64,000 bases of DNA from Sinorhizobium arboris LMG 14919 (GTDB taxonomy: Bacteria > Pseudomonadota > Alphaproteobacteria > Rhizobiales > Rhizobiaceae), in assembly GCF_000427465.1 (NCBI RefSeq), contig NZ_ATYB01000014.1, positions 62,001 through 126,000 of the forward strand. Direction: 5' to 3'. Positions 28,600 through 36,968 of the stretch are shown one piece after another (within the stretch, counting starts at the first letter, position 1; every line of letters starts with the position of its first letter). A model generated the notes under the pieces. The model saw only the letters and a program-made list of their open reading frames with translations, was not told the DNA's origin and searched no databases. The translations under genes and the position numbers were made by a program.

Positions 28600-29029
28600 T
28601 TTCCTTCAAGTGTCGATTGCCACGCTGTTTTGCCTTTTTGGCCACTATGTTGCCTTTAGGCAGTAACGTTGACCTATCTACCGCGACACGATCATTCCTT
28701 CTCCGGATTTTGCGCCACGCGCATACCGGGAGAATCCCGTCACATCAACTCGCGCAGATTGCTCCGACTGCGGCATTGCGCTGCTCAACGGCGGCGTCCA
28801 TCCTGCTGCAGCAGGCTAGGGCTGCTTCCTCAAGCGGGGGTTCATGCGCAAAGGCGCGGGCACCGCTCTCCCTTGCGGTCTTTGGCAACGACTCGATGAA
28901 TGGCTCGATTGAGCCCAATCCGGTCCTTCCAGGTGTTGCCGTCAACGGCACGGGTGGGGTGGTTTGCGGCTTGTCCGCTTCCGAGAGCCACCCTCGGGAA
29001 AGCGGCTATTATCGTCGATGAGTGCCGGT
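28600..29029. other. Spacer after tRNA-Arg without a convincing gene
   Basis: No frame here has domain signatures. A minus-strand segment near 28885-28960 (encoding TWKDRIGLNRA) resembles one at about 36830-36880 (TWEGRNGLEP), so this may be a decayed copy of DNA found again beside the Nudix gene. No integrase remnant was recognised. Confidence 0.4.
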
Positions 29030-29527
29030 TCAGAGCGTTCGAGCGAGGGCCTCGAGTTGGCGGGACGTCTGTTTCCAGCCTCCGTGGAAGCCTGTCTCCT
29101 CATGCTGCTTCCGCGCCTCCTCGTTCCAGTGCAGAGCGCGTACAATATATCGGGTCCTGCCGCCTTCATCGGACATCTCGATGATCATGGTCCTTAAGGG
29201 AACTCCCGATGGTGGGACGGACGGAATCCAGCCCGACCTGTAGGCGTTCGTGAATACCAGCCGCCGTTCCGGCACCGCTTCCAGGAACACGCCAACACCG
29301 TCTGATTCCTCACCATTGGGGCCGTACATGACGATGTGCGACGCGCCTCCGGGATGCTGCTCCGAGACCCTCACCTCGGTGGTCCAGGACGGAGGATGGA
29401 ACCATTGCTCCAGTAGCGCGGGCTCCGACCAGCAGCGCCACACATTCGCGCGCGGTGCGTCCAGCAGACGTTCAAACCGCAGCTCATATCCATCCGTTAA
29501 TCCGGCGGCCATCAGTCTTCCACTCAT
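29030..29527 (-). CDS. SRPBCC/AHSA1-domain protein
   Basis: 165 residues from the ATG at 29527 (MSGRLMAAGLTDG); an ATG at 29539 would add four. The AHSA1 (Hsp90-activator-homology) pattern is clear: LRFERLLDAPRANVWRCWSEPALLEQWFHPPSWTTEVRVSEQHPGGASHIVMYGPNGEES, then the central FLEAVPERRLVFTNAY and the C-terminal HEETGFHGGWKQTSRQLEALA. These small helix-grip proteins bind hydrophobic ligands; none is identified for this one. First gene of the accessory block, reading toward the tRNA, with a dispersed repeat starting 60 bp upstream. Confidence 0.9.
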   Translation of the reverse strand: MSGRLMAAGLTDGYELRFERLLDAPRANVWRCWSEPALLEQWFHPPSWTTEVRVSEQHPGGASHIVMYGPNGEESDGVGVFLEAVPERRLVFTNAYRSGWIPSVPPSGVPLRTMIIEMSDEGGRTRYIVRALHWNEEARKQHEETGFHGGWKQTSRQLEALARTL

Positions 29528-29586
29528 AGAGCCGTCCACTCAGTATAGACGATTTTCGAGCCGGTGAACCAACGAACGGCGTGTAT

Positions 29587-29692
29587 GGGTCGAACTCGTC
29601 CCAAGCAGGCGCCAATCCGAACGTCTTCAAAGTCCGCATTGCAGTCGCTCTGCATGCCGACCAGGGCTTCGCTCCCCCCTCTTGCTGCCCTT
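29587..29692. repeat. Dispersed repeat R1 (106 bp)
   Basis: Matches 34880-34985 over the same 106 bp with few changes; both begin GGGTCGAACTCGTCCCAAGC. The R1 end (29692) adjoins exactly the start of the segment duplicated from 36001. It contains no open gene of its own and has no terminal inverted repeat of insertion-sequence type. Confidence 0.85.
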
Positions 29693-29762
29693 CCTCAATC
29701 TGAGAGGTCGAATATAGCGGATCAAAGTCAAACATGGCCGACGTTCCACAGGTGCCGCACAC
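29693..29762 (-). pseudogene. 5' fragment of the APH-fold phosphotransferase gene (copy A)
   Basis: Identical to 36001-36070, the first 23 codons of the frame of the intact phosphotransferase at 35060-36043 (MCGTCGTSAMFDFDPLYSTSQIE). Here the coding sequence then runs straight into repeat R1, so the protein is lost. Its former body, 1,015 bp in the intact locus, is missing. Confidence 0.85.
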
Positions 29763-29863
29763 GGCAATCTAGCATTGCAAACTAACGGAGTGCTACAACG
29801 ACCGCAAAGATCGGGGTGACGAGATCATCGAACCATCTGTTCGAGTGTTCGCATAAGGAGGAA

Positions 29864-29998
29864 GCCGCCGGCTATGTGAGTATTCCGGCTCGGCCTGGAT
29901 CCATTACTCACCTGCGGCAGGACGACTTCTGGAAGTGCCGGTCGGTCATCAGTCTGGCCGTCATTTCCCATTTAAATCAGGAGGCGACAGATGGCTGA
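29864..29998 (+). pseudogene. 3' fragment of a histidine phosphatase gene (copy A)
   Basis: Encodes AAGYVSIPARPGSITHLRQDDFWKCRSVISLAVISHLNQEATDG, matching the last 45 residues of the intact phosphatase at 40265-40903. The upstream four fifths are absent and replaced by DNA shared with 36071-36171. The stop overlaps the start of the following Nudix fragment by 8 bp, as in the intact unit. Confidence 0.85.
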
Positions 29999-30374
29999 CA
30001 TCCCCATACGTTGTTCCGCAGTGTCTGTCGTGCTCCTGCGCCTCGTTGAGGGTCAGCCGGAGGTCCTGCTTCTTCGCAGGAATCACACTCTGATCGGCGA
30101 GTGGTGCCAGATTGCAGGAGCCATCGAGAATGGCGAGAAAGCCTGGGAGGCTGCTCTCCGCGAAGTCAAGGAAGAGACCGGACTGGCATGCCGACAGCTC
30201 TACTCGGCTAAGCGAACGGACGCCATCCGTAAGCAGCCGCCAGTCCAGCCTTCACTTCGGCAATCCCGCCTTCAGGAGGCCTTGCCGGAACAGTTCCAAT
30301 TGCTCCGGACGCTCCAGCAGCAATCCTCGGCTGATGAAATCCTCCGTCGAGAAATTGGGGCACACTTTCAGTAG
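29991..30374 (+). pseudogene. Truncated Nudix hydrolase (copy A)
   Basis: The first 73 codons match the Nudix genes at 36299 and 40896, including a complete Nudix box (GAIENGEKAWEAALREVKEETGL). Homology stops at about 30208, and the remaining frame is unrelated sequence overlapping the 3' end of the opposing cyclase gene. Lacking the second half of the fold, it is unlikely to be active. The first ~95 bp follow copy B and the rest follows copy C at distinguishing positions. Confidence 0.85.
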
Positions 30375-31985
30375 CTGCGCCCTCGCGGCTTCGGTCGCCC
30401 TCGTGTCGCCGATCTGCGCGTAGCAGGCGACCAGGCGAGCGCAGGTGAACGGGCCTGGGTTGGGCAGTTCCTTGAGCGCCGCAGCGGCCTCTTCGTAGCG
30501 GCCGAGGATATAGAGGGCATTGCCAAGCGCCGCGCTGTACCACGGCGGCGGAAACGGGTTCAACCGGAAACCCTCATCGATCCATTCCATGGCTTCTTCG
30601 AGCTTGCCGCGCCGCGCGAGCAAGCCGCCCATCTGAACCAACGTGTTTGCATCGTTCGGATTGAGCTGATAAGCACGGCGATAGTGTCGTTCCGCCAGCT
30701 CGAATTCCCGGCGGTTGACATGAATGAGCGCAAGCATGCGCTGGCAGCCGCTTTCCCCTCCGTCGAGCGAGACCGCCTTTCGCGCTAGGGCCAGCGCCTG
30801 GTCGAGGATATCCGGCGGCGCGTTGGCGTAGCCATTGAGCGCGATGCTTGCCAGGGCCAGGTGGGCGTGCGCCAGAGCGAATTGCGGGTCGCGCTCGACC
30901 GCCGCCTCAAACATGCGAAAGGCTTGCCGATTGTCGTCTGCGCCGTAGCTGCGCATATGCACGAGTCCGCGCAGGTAGAATTCGTAAGCCGCAAGGCTGG
31001 TCGTCGGCTTGCGCATCGCCTGGTGAAGATCGGCGCTCTCGATCTGCCCCACCAGGGTCGAGACGATCATCCTCGTCACTTCGTCTTGAACCGCGAAAAT
31101 ATCAATCACGTCGCGATCGTAATGCTCCGACCACAGGTGCATTCCGCTGGCTGCTTGAATCAATTGTGCCGTGATGCGTATACGCTCGCCCGAGCGGCGA
31201 ACGCTGCCCTCGACGAGATAGTTCACGCCCAGCTTCCTGCCGATCTCCTTCAGCCCCGTATTCTTGCCGCGAAAACTGAAGGATGAACTGGCGGCGGTGA
31301 CGGAAAGCGAGCGAAACCGTGCGAGGCCGCCGATGATATCTTCAGTGATACCATCGCTAAAAAACGTCTGGTCCGGTGAGCTGCAGAGATTCTCGAACGG
31401 CAACACGGCGATCGACGTTCGCGCCGATGTCAAAGATGCCGACGGCGCTGCTATTGGCGCATTCCTCCAATGCCAGACGTGAGCGGGCCTGACGATATTC
31501 TTGAGCGATATCTCGCCGCCGTCCAGGAAATCGGTCCGGCACTTTCCGCCAAGCTGGCGATGCACGACGTCGGCAATACATATCCCTCCCGGCTCGGCCG
31601 ATGCCTCCAAGCGCGCGGCGACGTTGACGCCGTCTCCCAGCAAATCGTCTCCCTCGATGACAACATCGGCGAGATTGATGCCGATCCGGAGAACAATTCG
31701 TTCGTCAGACGGCAGCTCTTCCTGATCATGCGCCAATTTTTCTTGCAGAGATATCGCGCACTCCACAGCGTCGACTGCGGAGTTGAACACGACCAACGCT
31801 CCATCTCCCATGAGCTTCAAGATCCGGCCGCCGCGTGCGTCGATGTTTGGAGAGAATATGGAGACCTTTAGTCGCTTTATTGCGTCAAGGGTACGCGCCT
31901 CGTCGGCCTCCATCAGGCGCGAATAGCCAACGACGTCCGTTGCCATAATGACAGCAACTCGCCGTTCGATGCGCCCCTTCGTCAT
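30252..31985 (-). CDS. Class III adenylate/guanylate cyclase with TolB-like and TPR domains
   Basis: 577 residues from the ATG at 31985 (MTKGRIERRVAVIMATD). The cyclase homology domain (about 8-175) has the first metal Asp in MATDVVGYSRLM, the second in LMGDGALVVFNS, and GDGVNVAARLEA. A TolB-like N-terminal domain follows (about 200-310, TSIAVLPFENLCSSPDQTFFSDGITEDIIGGLARF) and then TPR repeats (about 340-560). Rhizobia carry many cyclases of this layout, most of unknown input. It shares its TolB-TPR scaffold with the winged-helix protein at 33292. Its 3' end abuts the broken Nudix copy. Class III cyclase is firm; ATP versus GTP preference is not. Confidence 0.92.
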   Translation of the reverse strand: MTKGRIERRVAVIMATDVVGYSRLMEADEARTLDAIKRLKVSIFSPNIDARGGRILKLMGDGALVVFNSAVDAVECAISLQEKLAHDQEELPSDERIVLRIGINLADVVIEGDDLLGDGVNVAARLEASAEPGGICIADVVHRQLGGKCRTDFLDGGEISLKNIVRPAHVWHWRNAPIAAPSASLTSARTSIAVLPFENLCSSPDQTFFSDGITEDIIGGLARFRSLSVTAASSSFSFRGKNTGLKEIGRKLGVNYLVEGSVRRSGERIRITAQLIQAASGMHLWSEHYDRDVIDIFAVQDEVTRMIVSTLVGQIESADLHQAMRKPTTSLAAYEFYLRGLVHMRSYGADDNRQAFRMFEAAVERDPQFALAHAHLALASIALNGYANAPPDILDQALALARKAVSLDGGESGCQRMLALIHVNRREFELAERHYRRAYQLNPNDANTLVQMGGLLARRGKLEEAMEWIDEGFRLNPFPPPWYSAALGNALYILGRYEEAAAALKELPNPGPFTCARLVACYAQIGDTRATEAARAQLLKVCPNFSTEDFISRGLLLERPEQLELFRQGLLKAGLPK

Positions 31986-32340
31986 CCCGCTCTCCATACC
32001 TAAGCACGAAATTTTAGCTTCTATTAATGGAACGGGGAAGGCGCCCGGAAGACACTGGCCACCTTGTCGCGGGTTCGAAAAACATATTGCTCTAAGCGCC
32101 AGCGTCTGCTTACGGGCAGCACTGGACATCGCCGCCGACATCAGCGAGCGCCAGCTTTGGGTGGATTGCTGCCCTCCCCGCTGAACGCTGACATGACAGG
32201 ATTGCGCCCGACTGCGGACATTCTGCCTTCGGCCGCTCACCGATAAATCAGAAAAACTTCAGAACGATATCGGTACGGGCTCCTTTCGCGGACGCAGAAT
32301 GCACTCCAGCTCAGACGAAGAGCGTTGAGGCTATATCAAC
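31986..32340. other. Divergent spacer between cyclase and ChaC genes
   Basis: The cyclase frame stays open upstream to 32240, but without family similarity. No palindrome or motif was recognised in this 355-bp stretch, which must hold the promoters of both genes. Confidence 0.4.
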
Positions 32341-33024
32341 ATGACGCTGACCCTCACCCCTGAACTGGTGGCCAAGGCCCATCGCCACATCATCGATCCA
32401 GGACCGCGTCCAGGAACGGCCTATCTGGAAGACGAGGACTACACGTCGTGGGTCGATGATATCCTTACAGGACGCGGGCAGAGCCATGAATTCTGGGTAT
32501 TTGCCTATGGCTCCCTGCTCTGGAAACCCGAGTTTGCGGCCGTTGAGGAAAGGATCGCCCATGCCTACGGCTGGCATCGCGCGTTTGCGCTCAAATTGAC
32601 CCGCTGGCGCGGCTCGCCGGAACGTCCAGGGCTAATGCTGGCGCTCGACCGGGGTGGTACGTGCAAAGGGATCAGCTATCGTTTGCCGGAAGACGGATTG
32701 GCCGCGGCGTTGGGCAGGCTGTTACGGCGTGAGATGTCTGCAAAACCACCGTCGAATATGCCGCGCTGGATACGGCTCAAGACCGCGCAAGGTCCGATCA
32801 GAGCGCTCGCATTCGTGGTCGATCGCAAAGCGCCCGCCTATGCCGGTCGGCTCCCGCTCGAACAGGTGGCGGAAGTTCTGTCGACCGCAGCCGGACACTG
32901 GGGTTCAGGTGCCGAATATCTCTACAACACCGTCACTGAACTCGAACTCAGGGGAATCCGGGACAGGAAGCTCTGGCTGCTTCAGGCGTTGGTGGCCGAA
33001 CGGCTGCGAGTCATACGGGCGTGA
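32341..33024 (+). CDS. ChaC-like gamma-glutamylcyclotransferase
   Basis: 227 residues. The substrate-binding signature is WVFAYGSLLWKPEF (YGSL), followed by YGWHRAFALKLTRWRGSPERPGLMLALDRGG and a C-terminal region YLYNTVTELELRGIRDRKLWLLQALV typical of ChaC. The family cleaves glutathione to 5-oxoproline and Cys-Gly. The length and N-terminal extension match bacterial ChaC. Followed after 12 bp by a small unknown gene, possibly co-transcribed. Confidence 0.9.
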   Translation: MTLTLTPELVAKAHRHIIDPGPRPGTAYLEDEDYTSWVDDILTGRGQSHEFWVFAYGSLLWKPEFAAVEERIAHAYGWHRAFALKLTRWRGSPERPGLMLALDRGGTCKGISYRLPEDGLAAALGRLLRREMSAKPPSNMPRWIRLKTAQGPIRALAFVVDRKAPAYAGRLPLEQVAEVLSTAAGHWGSGAEYLYNTVTELELRGIRDRKLWLLQALVAERLRVIRA

Positions 33025-33036
33025 AAGGAACGAGAG

Positions 33037-33228
33037 ATGCCTTATTCGTTCGAGCGCAGAAACGAAATCCGATACGAAATATTCGAGCTTCTCGCGAGCA
33101 GCACGCCGAACCTTTGGTGCTGCCCATCACAAGCCTTCATTGTGGAGCGGCTCGAAGCGGCGTTGGCGGCCCTTGAGACCGAGGATTTCCCGGAGCTTCC
33201 GTCGAAGCCAAGGCGACCTTCCCCTTGA
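33037..33228 (+). CDS. Small hypothetical protein downstream of chaC-like gene
   Basis: 63 residues, MPYSFERRNEIRYEIFELLASS...VERLEAALAALETEDFPELPSKPRRP. The ATG follows GGAACGAGAG, a usable ribosome binding site. No domain recognised; charged, probably helical. Supported mainly by the 12-bp spacing to chaC and clean coding composition. Confidence 0.5.
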   Translation: MPYSFERRNEIRYEIFELLASSTPNLWCCPSQAFIVERLEAALAALETEDFPELPSKPRRPSP

Positions 33229-33291
33229 CTCGAATTGCATGTCGTTGGCCTATAAACGATTAGCGCAGGCAATTTGGGCACACGGCTTTCG

Positions 33292-34827
33292 ATGGCGACC
33301 GAAGCGCCAGGTCAAACTCCTCCTCTGGGCAAGTTCAGCTTCGACCCCAGCAGCGGGGCGTTGTCCCGCCACGGTGAAACCGTCTTCCTGCGGCCTAAGG
33401 CCCAAGCCCTCCTTTCTCACCTGCTCCAGAATACCGGCCGCGTCGTCTCGAAGTCGGAGCTCCTCGATGCGGTCTGGCCGGAGGTGACCGTCACCGAAGA
33501 CTCGCTCACCCAATGTGTCCGCGAACTCAGAAAGGCGCTCGGCGATGAAGCGCAGACGCTTGTCCGCACGGTCTCCCGGCGAGGATATATGCTCGCGGTC
33601 GCAAGCGGTCCCGACATCGCGACGGACGCGCCCGTGGTCGCCGTTCTCCGCTTCGGTCATGCAACCGGCGATCCTACCGACGCTGCGATTGCCGACGGCA
33701 TTGCCGAGGATATTCTCAACGGTCTGGGTCGATTCAGGTCCGTAACGGTGCTTGCACGGAACACAAGTTTCGCAGAGAGCGCCGAGGCACGGCAAGGTTG
33801 GCAGACGCTCGGCAACAAGTTTGGTGCCGCTTACTTCGTGGACGGCGACATCAAGCGCTTCAGCGGAATCTTCCACATCGGGGTTCGTTTGACCGAAGCC
33901 TCCCGTGGGGTCCAGCTTTGGAGTGATCGGTATCAGGCGCAGGATACCGAGATTTTCTCCGTCCAAAACGAGATCGCGTATCGAATCGTTAGCCGCCTTG
34001 TCTCCCGTCTGGAGGACGCCAGGCTGCAATGGACGTCAAGCAAGCCGACCGATAGTCTTGCCGCTTACGAATTGGTGCTTCGCGGTACCGCGGCGCTGCG
34101 CGGCTATCGGCCTCAAGACAACGAGGATGCCCGGATGTTGTTCGAAGCGGCGGTCGAAAAGGACCCGAACTACGGCGTTGCACAATCCTATCTCGCGCTG
34201 TCCCGGGTCATCAACGGCGGCTACGCCATGGCTTCCACGGAGGTGCTTGCCGGGGCGCTCGACCTCGCCCTCAAAGGCGTGACCTTGGCCCCCGAGGAGC
34301 CCCGATGCCACCGCATCTTGGCGATCGTGCGGCTGTATCTCAGGCAGCACGCCGCCGCCGAACAGCACGTCAGACGCTCGCTAGATCTCAATCCTTATGA
34401 TGCCGACACCATTTGCCAAATGGGCTATCTGCTCACGCTGCGCGGCAGGCCGCTTGACGGCCTGGCTTGGATGGATCGCGCGGTTCGCCTCAACCCGATC
34501 CATCCCGATTGGTACCACCTTGATCGATCCATGGCATTGTATTCGATCGGTGAGTATAGGTCGGCGGCAACAGAACTCGAGAGGGTGCCGTTGCTCGGTC
34601 CCGGTGCCCGCGTCCGTCTCGCCGTCATCTACGCCCAGATGGGAGAACTGGAACTTGCCAGGCAGCATCTGGGCGTTGCCGTTGCGGCGGGATTTTCCCC
34701 ATTGGATTATGTCAAGAATGGCCTTGCCTTCGAGCACGCGGCCGATATCGAGCATGTTGTCGAAGGCGTGACGAAGGCATGTGCCGAGGCAGAGCGAAGC
34801 CACATGTCCTCCTCGGCTACGGGATGA
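33292..34827 (+). CDS. Winged-helix (OmpR/CadC-type) DNA-binding protein with TolB-like and TPR domains
   Basis: 511 residues from the ATG at 33292; a TTG at 33274 is possible. The N-terminal winged helix (about 12-105) reads FSFDPSSGALSRHGETVFLRPKAQALLSHLLQNTGRVVSKSELLDAVWPEVTVTEDSLTQCVRELRKALGD. A degenerate TolB-like domain (VVAVLRFGHATGD...IADGIAEDILNGLGRFRSVTVLARN) and TPR repeats follow. From residue ~115 it aligns throughout with the cyclase at 30252, sharing DSLAAYELVLRGTAALRGYRPQDNEDARMLFEAAVEKDP. No transmembrane segment is visible, so it is a cytoplasmic regulator whose signal probably enters through the TPR part. Target unknown. Confidence 0.88.
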   Translation: MATEAPGQTPPLGKFSFDPSSGALSRHGETVFLRPKAQALLSHLLQNTGRVVSKSELLDAVWPEVTVTEDSLTQCVRELRKALGDEAQTLVRTVSRRGYMLAVASGPDIATDAPVVAVLRFGHATGDPTDAAIADGIAEDILNGLGRFRSVTVLARNTSFAESAEARQGWQTLGNKFGAAYFVDGDIKRFSGIFHIGVRLTEASRGVQLWSDRYQAQDTEIFSVQNEIAYRIVSRLVSRLEDARLQWTSSKPTDSLAAYELVLRGTAALRGYRPQDNEDARMLFEAAVEKDPNYGVAQSYLALSRVINGGYAMASTEVLAGALDLALKGVTLAPEEPRCHRILAIVRLYLRQHAAAEQHVRRSLDLNPYDADTICQMGYLLTLRGRPLDGLAWMDRAVRLNPIHPDWYHLDRSMALYSIGEYRSAATELERVPLLGPGARVRLAVIYAQMGELELARQHLGVAVAAGFSPLDYVKNGLAFEHAADIEHVVEGVTKACAEAERSHMSSSATG

Positions 34828-34879
34828 CAGGTGTTCAGGGTTTCCGGGCGTTCGACGTTGCCTCCACGCAGTCGGCTTC

Positions 34880-34985
34880 GGGTCGAACTCGTCCCAAGCA
34901 GGCGCCGATCCGAACGACCGCAAAGTCCGCATTGCAGTCGCTCTGCATGCCGACCAGGGCTTCGCTCCCTCCTCTTGCTGTCCTT
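34880..34985. repeat. Dispersed repeat R2 (106 bp)
   Basis: Counterpart of R1 at 29587-29692. It lies 53 bp after the winged-helix gene and before the phosphotransferase gene. Its first ~55 bp also resemble R3 at 38040. The 74 bp after it (34986-35059) show nothing further. Confidence 0.85.
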
Positions 34986-35059
34986 GTAGATACGAGCCGG
35001 AATTTCGGTGCTGGCCCGAAGCGGTCATTCCTCGGTTGGTGGCGAGGTTGAAATCGCCT

Positions 35060-36043
35060 TCAGAATAGACGGTCGACAAATCGCTCGGTCTCCCAGGCCC
35101 TGAGAAAAGTCATCTCCCGTGCTATCCAACCGACACTGTTGCTCCCCCACTCTCGCGCGCGGCTCGCGTACTCACCCATCAGCCAAAAGTGGCGGACGAT
35201 CACAAACCGAATAGCTGCTTCGAAATCGTCAGGAGCTATTGCTCGGACTGACTGATATCCATCAACGAAGGCCGCCCACACAGCAGTCAACGACCGGCCG
35301 AAAGACACTTGTGCCCACAAAAAAACGGCCAAGTCATACGCAAGATATCCTGGACCTCCGTCATCGAAGTCGAAAAACACCGCTTCTCCAGCCCCATTGA
35401 TACGCGAATTGAAGCCGTGGCAGTCCCCGTGGCAATAGGTCCATGTCAGATTGCTGAACACCTTGATAGCCGCCGCAGTCCGCTCGGCAATCTGGGCAAG
35501 GTCGCTGAGGACATGCGTGTCTTCCACAATTCCGCTATCGCGAATTCGGGCAAGAGGCCGATGCAGCAAATGTTCCAGATCAAGCTGGTACAGCGCACCG
35601 TCAGCCGGAAATGTCTCGGCGGCGTTGTGCAGTAGCGCAAGGGTCTTTCCGTTGGCCCAAGCATCACCGGTGTCAGTCGCAAGCGGTTCTCGACCATCGA
35701 TCGCCTGAAAAAGCACACCATCGCGCACACCCTCTGGTGCGTGCCCTTGAAGGAAAAACGTGCCGTCGCGTGTCGGAATGGGCGCGGCGACCGGAACTCC
35801 CAGCTTAGAGAGGTGTGTCAAGAATGCAGTTTCGCTCTTGACGTTGGCTGGCCCGCGGGCGCGGTGGTGAGAAAGCCGAAACACATAGCGCTCGCCGCTG
35901 GTCACGCTGGCCAGGTAAACGTCATTCAATCCGCGTTGAAGCAATTGGCAAGAAACCGGCGATCCCAACGCGTAGTGCTTATCGATAAAGCGTTCGATCG
36001 CCTCAATCTGAGAGGTCGAATATAGCGGATCAAAGTCAAACAT
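35060..36043 (-). CDS. APH-fold phosphotransferase (aminoglycoside phosphotransferase/homoserine kinase-like)
   Basis: 327 residues from the ATG at 36043 (MFDFDPLYSTSQIE); the frame is open to 36070. The kinase catalytic loop is TYCHGDCHGFNSRI (HGDxxxxN) and the metal motif AVFFDFDDGGPGYLAYDLAVFLW. The N-terminal lobe has GLNDVYLASVTSGERYVFRLSHHRARG with the nucleotide-binding strand pattern. APH-fold enzymes phosphorylate small molecules or Ser/Thr, and the substrate cannot be told. Base composition is poorer in GC than the core genes. The first 70 bp of its frame recur at 29693. Confidence 0.88.
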   Translation of the reverse strand: MFDFDPLYSTSQIEAIERFIDKHYALGSPVSCQLLQRGLNDVYLASVTSGERYVFRLSHHRARGPANVKSETAFLTHLSKLGVPVAAPIPTRDGTFFLQGHAPEGVRDGVLFQAIDGREPLATDTGDAWANGKTLALLHNAAETFPADGALYQLDLEHLLHRPLARIRDSGIVEDTHVLSDLAQIAERTAAAIKVFSNLTWTYCHGDCHGFNSRINGAGEAVFFDFDDGGPGYLAYDLAVFLWAQVSFGRSLTAVWAAFVDGYQSVRAIAPDDFEAAIRFVIVRHFWLMGEYASRAREWGSNSVGWIAREMTFLRAWETERFVDRLF

Positions 36044-36171
36044 GGCCGACGTTCCACAGGTGCCGCACACGGCAATCTAGCATTGCAAACTAACGGAGTG
36101 CTACAACGACCGCAAAGATCGGGGTGACGAGATCATCGAACCATCTGTTCGAGTGTTCGCATAAGGAGGAA

Positions 36172-36306
36172 GCCGCCGGCTATGTGAGTATTCCGGCTCG
36201 GCCTGGATCCATTACTCACCTGCGGCAGGACGACTTCTGGAAGTCCCGGTCGGTCATCAGTCTGGCCGACATTTCCCATTTAAATCAGGAGGCGACAGAT
36301 GGCTGA
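36172..36306 (+). pseudogene. 3' fragment of a histidine phosphatase gene (copy B)
   Basis: Encodes AAGYVSIPARPGSITHLRQDDFWKSRSVISLADISHLNQEATDG, the last 45 residues of the complete phosphatase at 40265-40903. The preceding ~165 codons are absent. The stop overlaps the intact Nudix gene start by 8 bp, so the junction of the ancestral operon is preserved. Confidence 0.87.
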
Positions 36307-36778
36307 CATCCCCGTGCGTTGTTCCGCAGTGTCTGTCGTGCTCCTGCGCCTCGTTGAGGGTCAGCCGGAGGTCCTGCTTCTTCGCAGGAATCACACCCTG
36401 GTCGGCGAGTGGTGCCAGGTTGCAGGAGCCATCGAGGATGGCGAAAAGGCATGGGAGGCAGCTCTTCGCGAAGTCAAGGAAGAGACCGGACTGGCATGCG
36501 ATCGATTTTACTCTGCCGATATTTGCGAGCAGTTCTGTGAAGCCGACCGTGACGCTATCAGCTTGCTGCCGGTCTTCGTCGGTTTCGTGAAGCCGCAGGC
36601 GGCCGTCGTCATCAATCACGAGCATAGCGAGTTTCGCTGGGTTTCGTTCGAAGAAGCGCTGATCATGGTTCCGTTCGCGGGACAGCGCCATGTGCTCAGG
36701 CACGTGAAGGCCGAATTCGTCGATCGCGAGCCGATCCGGCATCTGTTCATAACGGCGGCGGGCGTCCAGTCACTCTGA
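36299..36778 (+). CDS. Nudix hydrolase (copy B)
   Basis: 159 residues. Nudix box GAIEDGEKAWEAALREVKEETGL fits Gx5Ex7REUxEExGU. The N-terminal strand VRCSAVSVVLLRLVEGQPEVLLLRRNHTL and later HEHSEFRWVSFEEALIMVPFAGQRHVLRHVKAEF are as in dihydroneopterin-triphosphate or NTP-type Nudix enzymes; the substrate is not assignable. It is a close duplicate of 40896-41375. The 3' halves are almost identical at DNA level, while the stretch around codons 35-85 is more diverged. A partner phosphatase is lost upstream. Confidence 0.93.
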   Translation: MADIPVRCSAVSVVLLRLVEGQPEVLLLRRNHTLVGEWCQVAGAIEDGEKAWEAALREVKEETGLACDRFYSADICEQFCEADRDAISLLPVFVGFVKPQAAVVINHEHSEFRWVSFEEALIMVPFAGQRHVLRHVKAEFVDREPIRHLFITAAGVQSL

Positions 36779-36968
36779 TCAGGGGACGTCGACCCTGTGC
36801 AGCCGTTGGAGATGTAATGGGGCAAAGACTGGTTCGAGCCCATTGCGGCCCTCCCAGGTGTCGAGTTCAGCGGCACAGATGCGCCAAATTTCGGCCATTG
36901 CAACCGCCGTGTCGCAAACCCTTGGTAGCGTCACTTGACTGAGTCCTTTTATTGCTGCCGGGGATCGG

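Noticed and set aside
28355..28666. Open frame reading VAQLDRAPDYESGGQEFESLRVRHF
   Set aside because: This is the translation of tRNA-Arg itself, a common spurious protein annotation.
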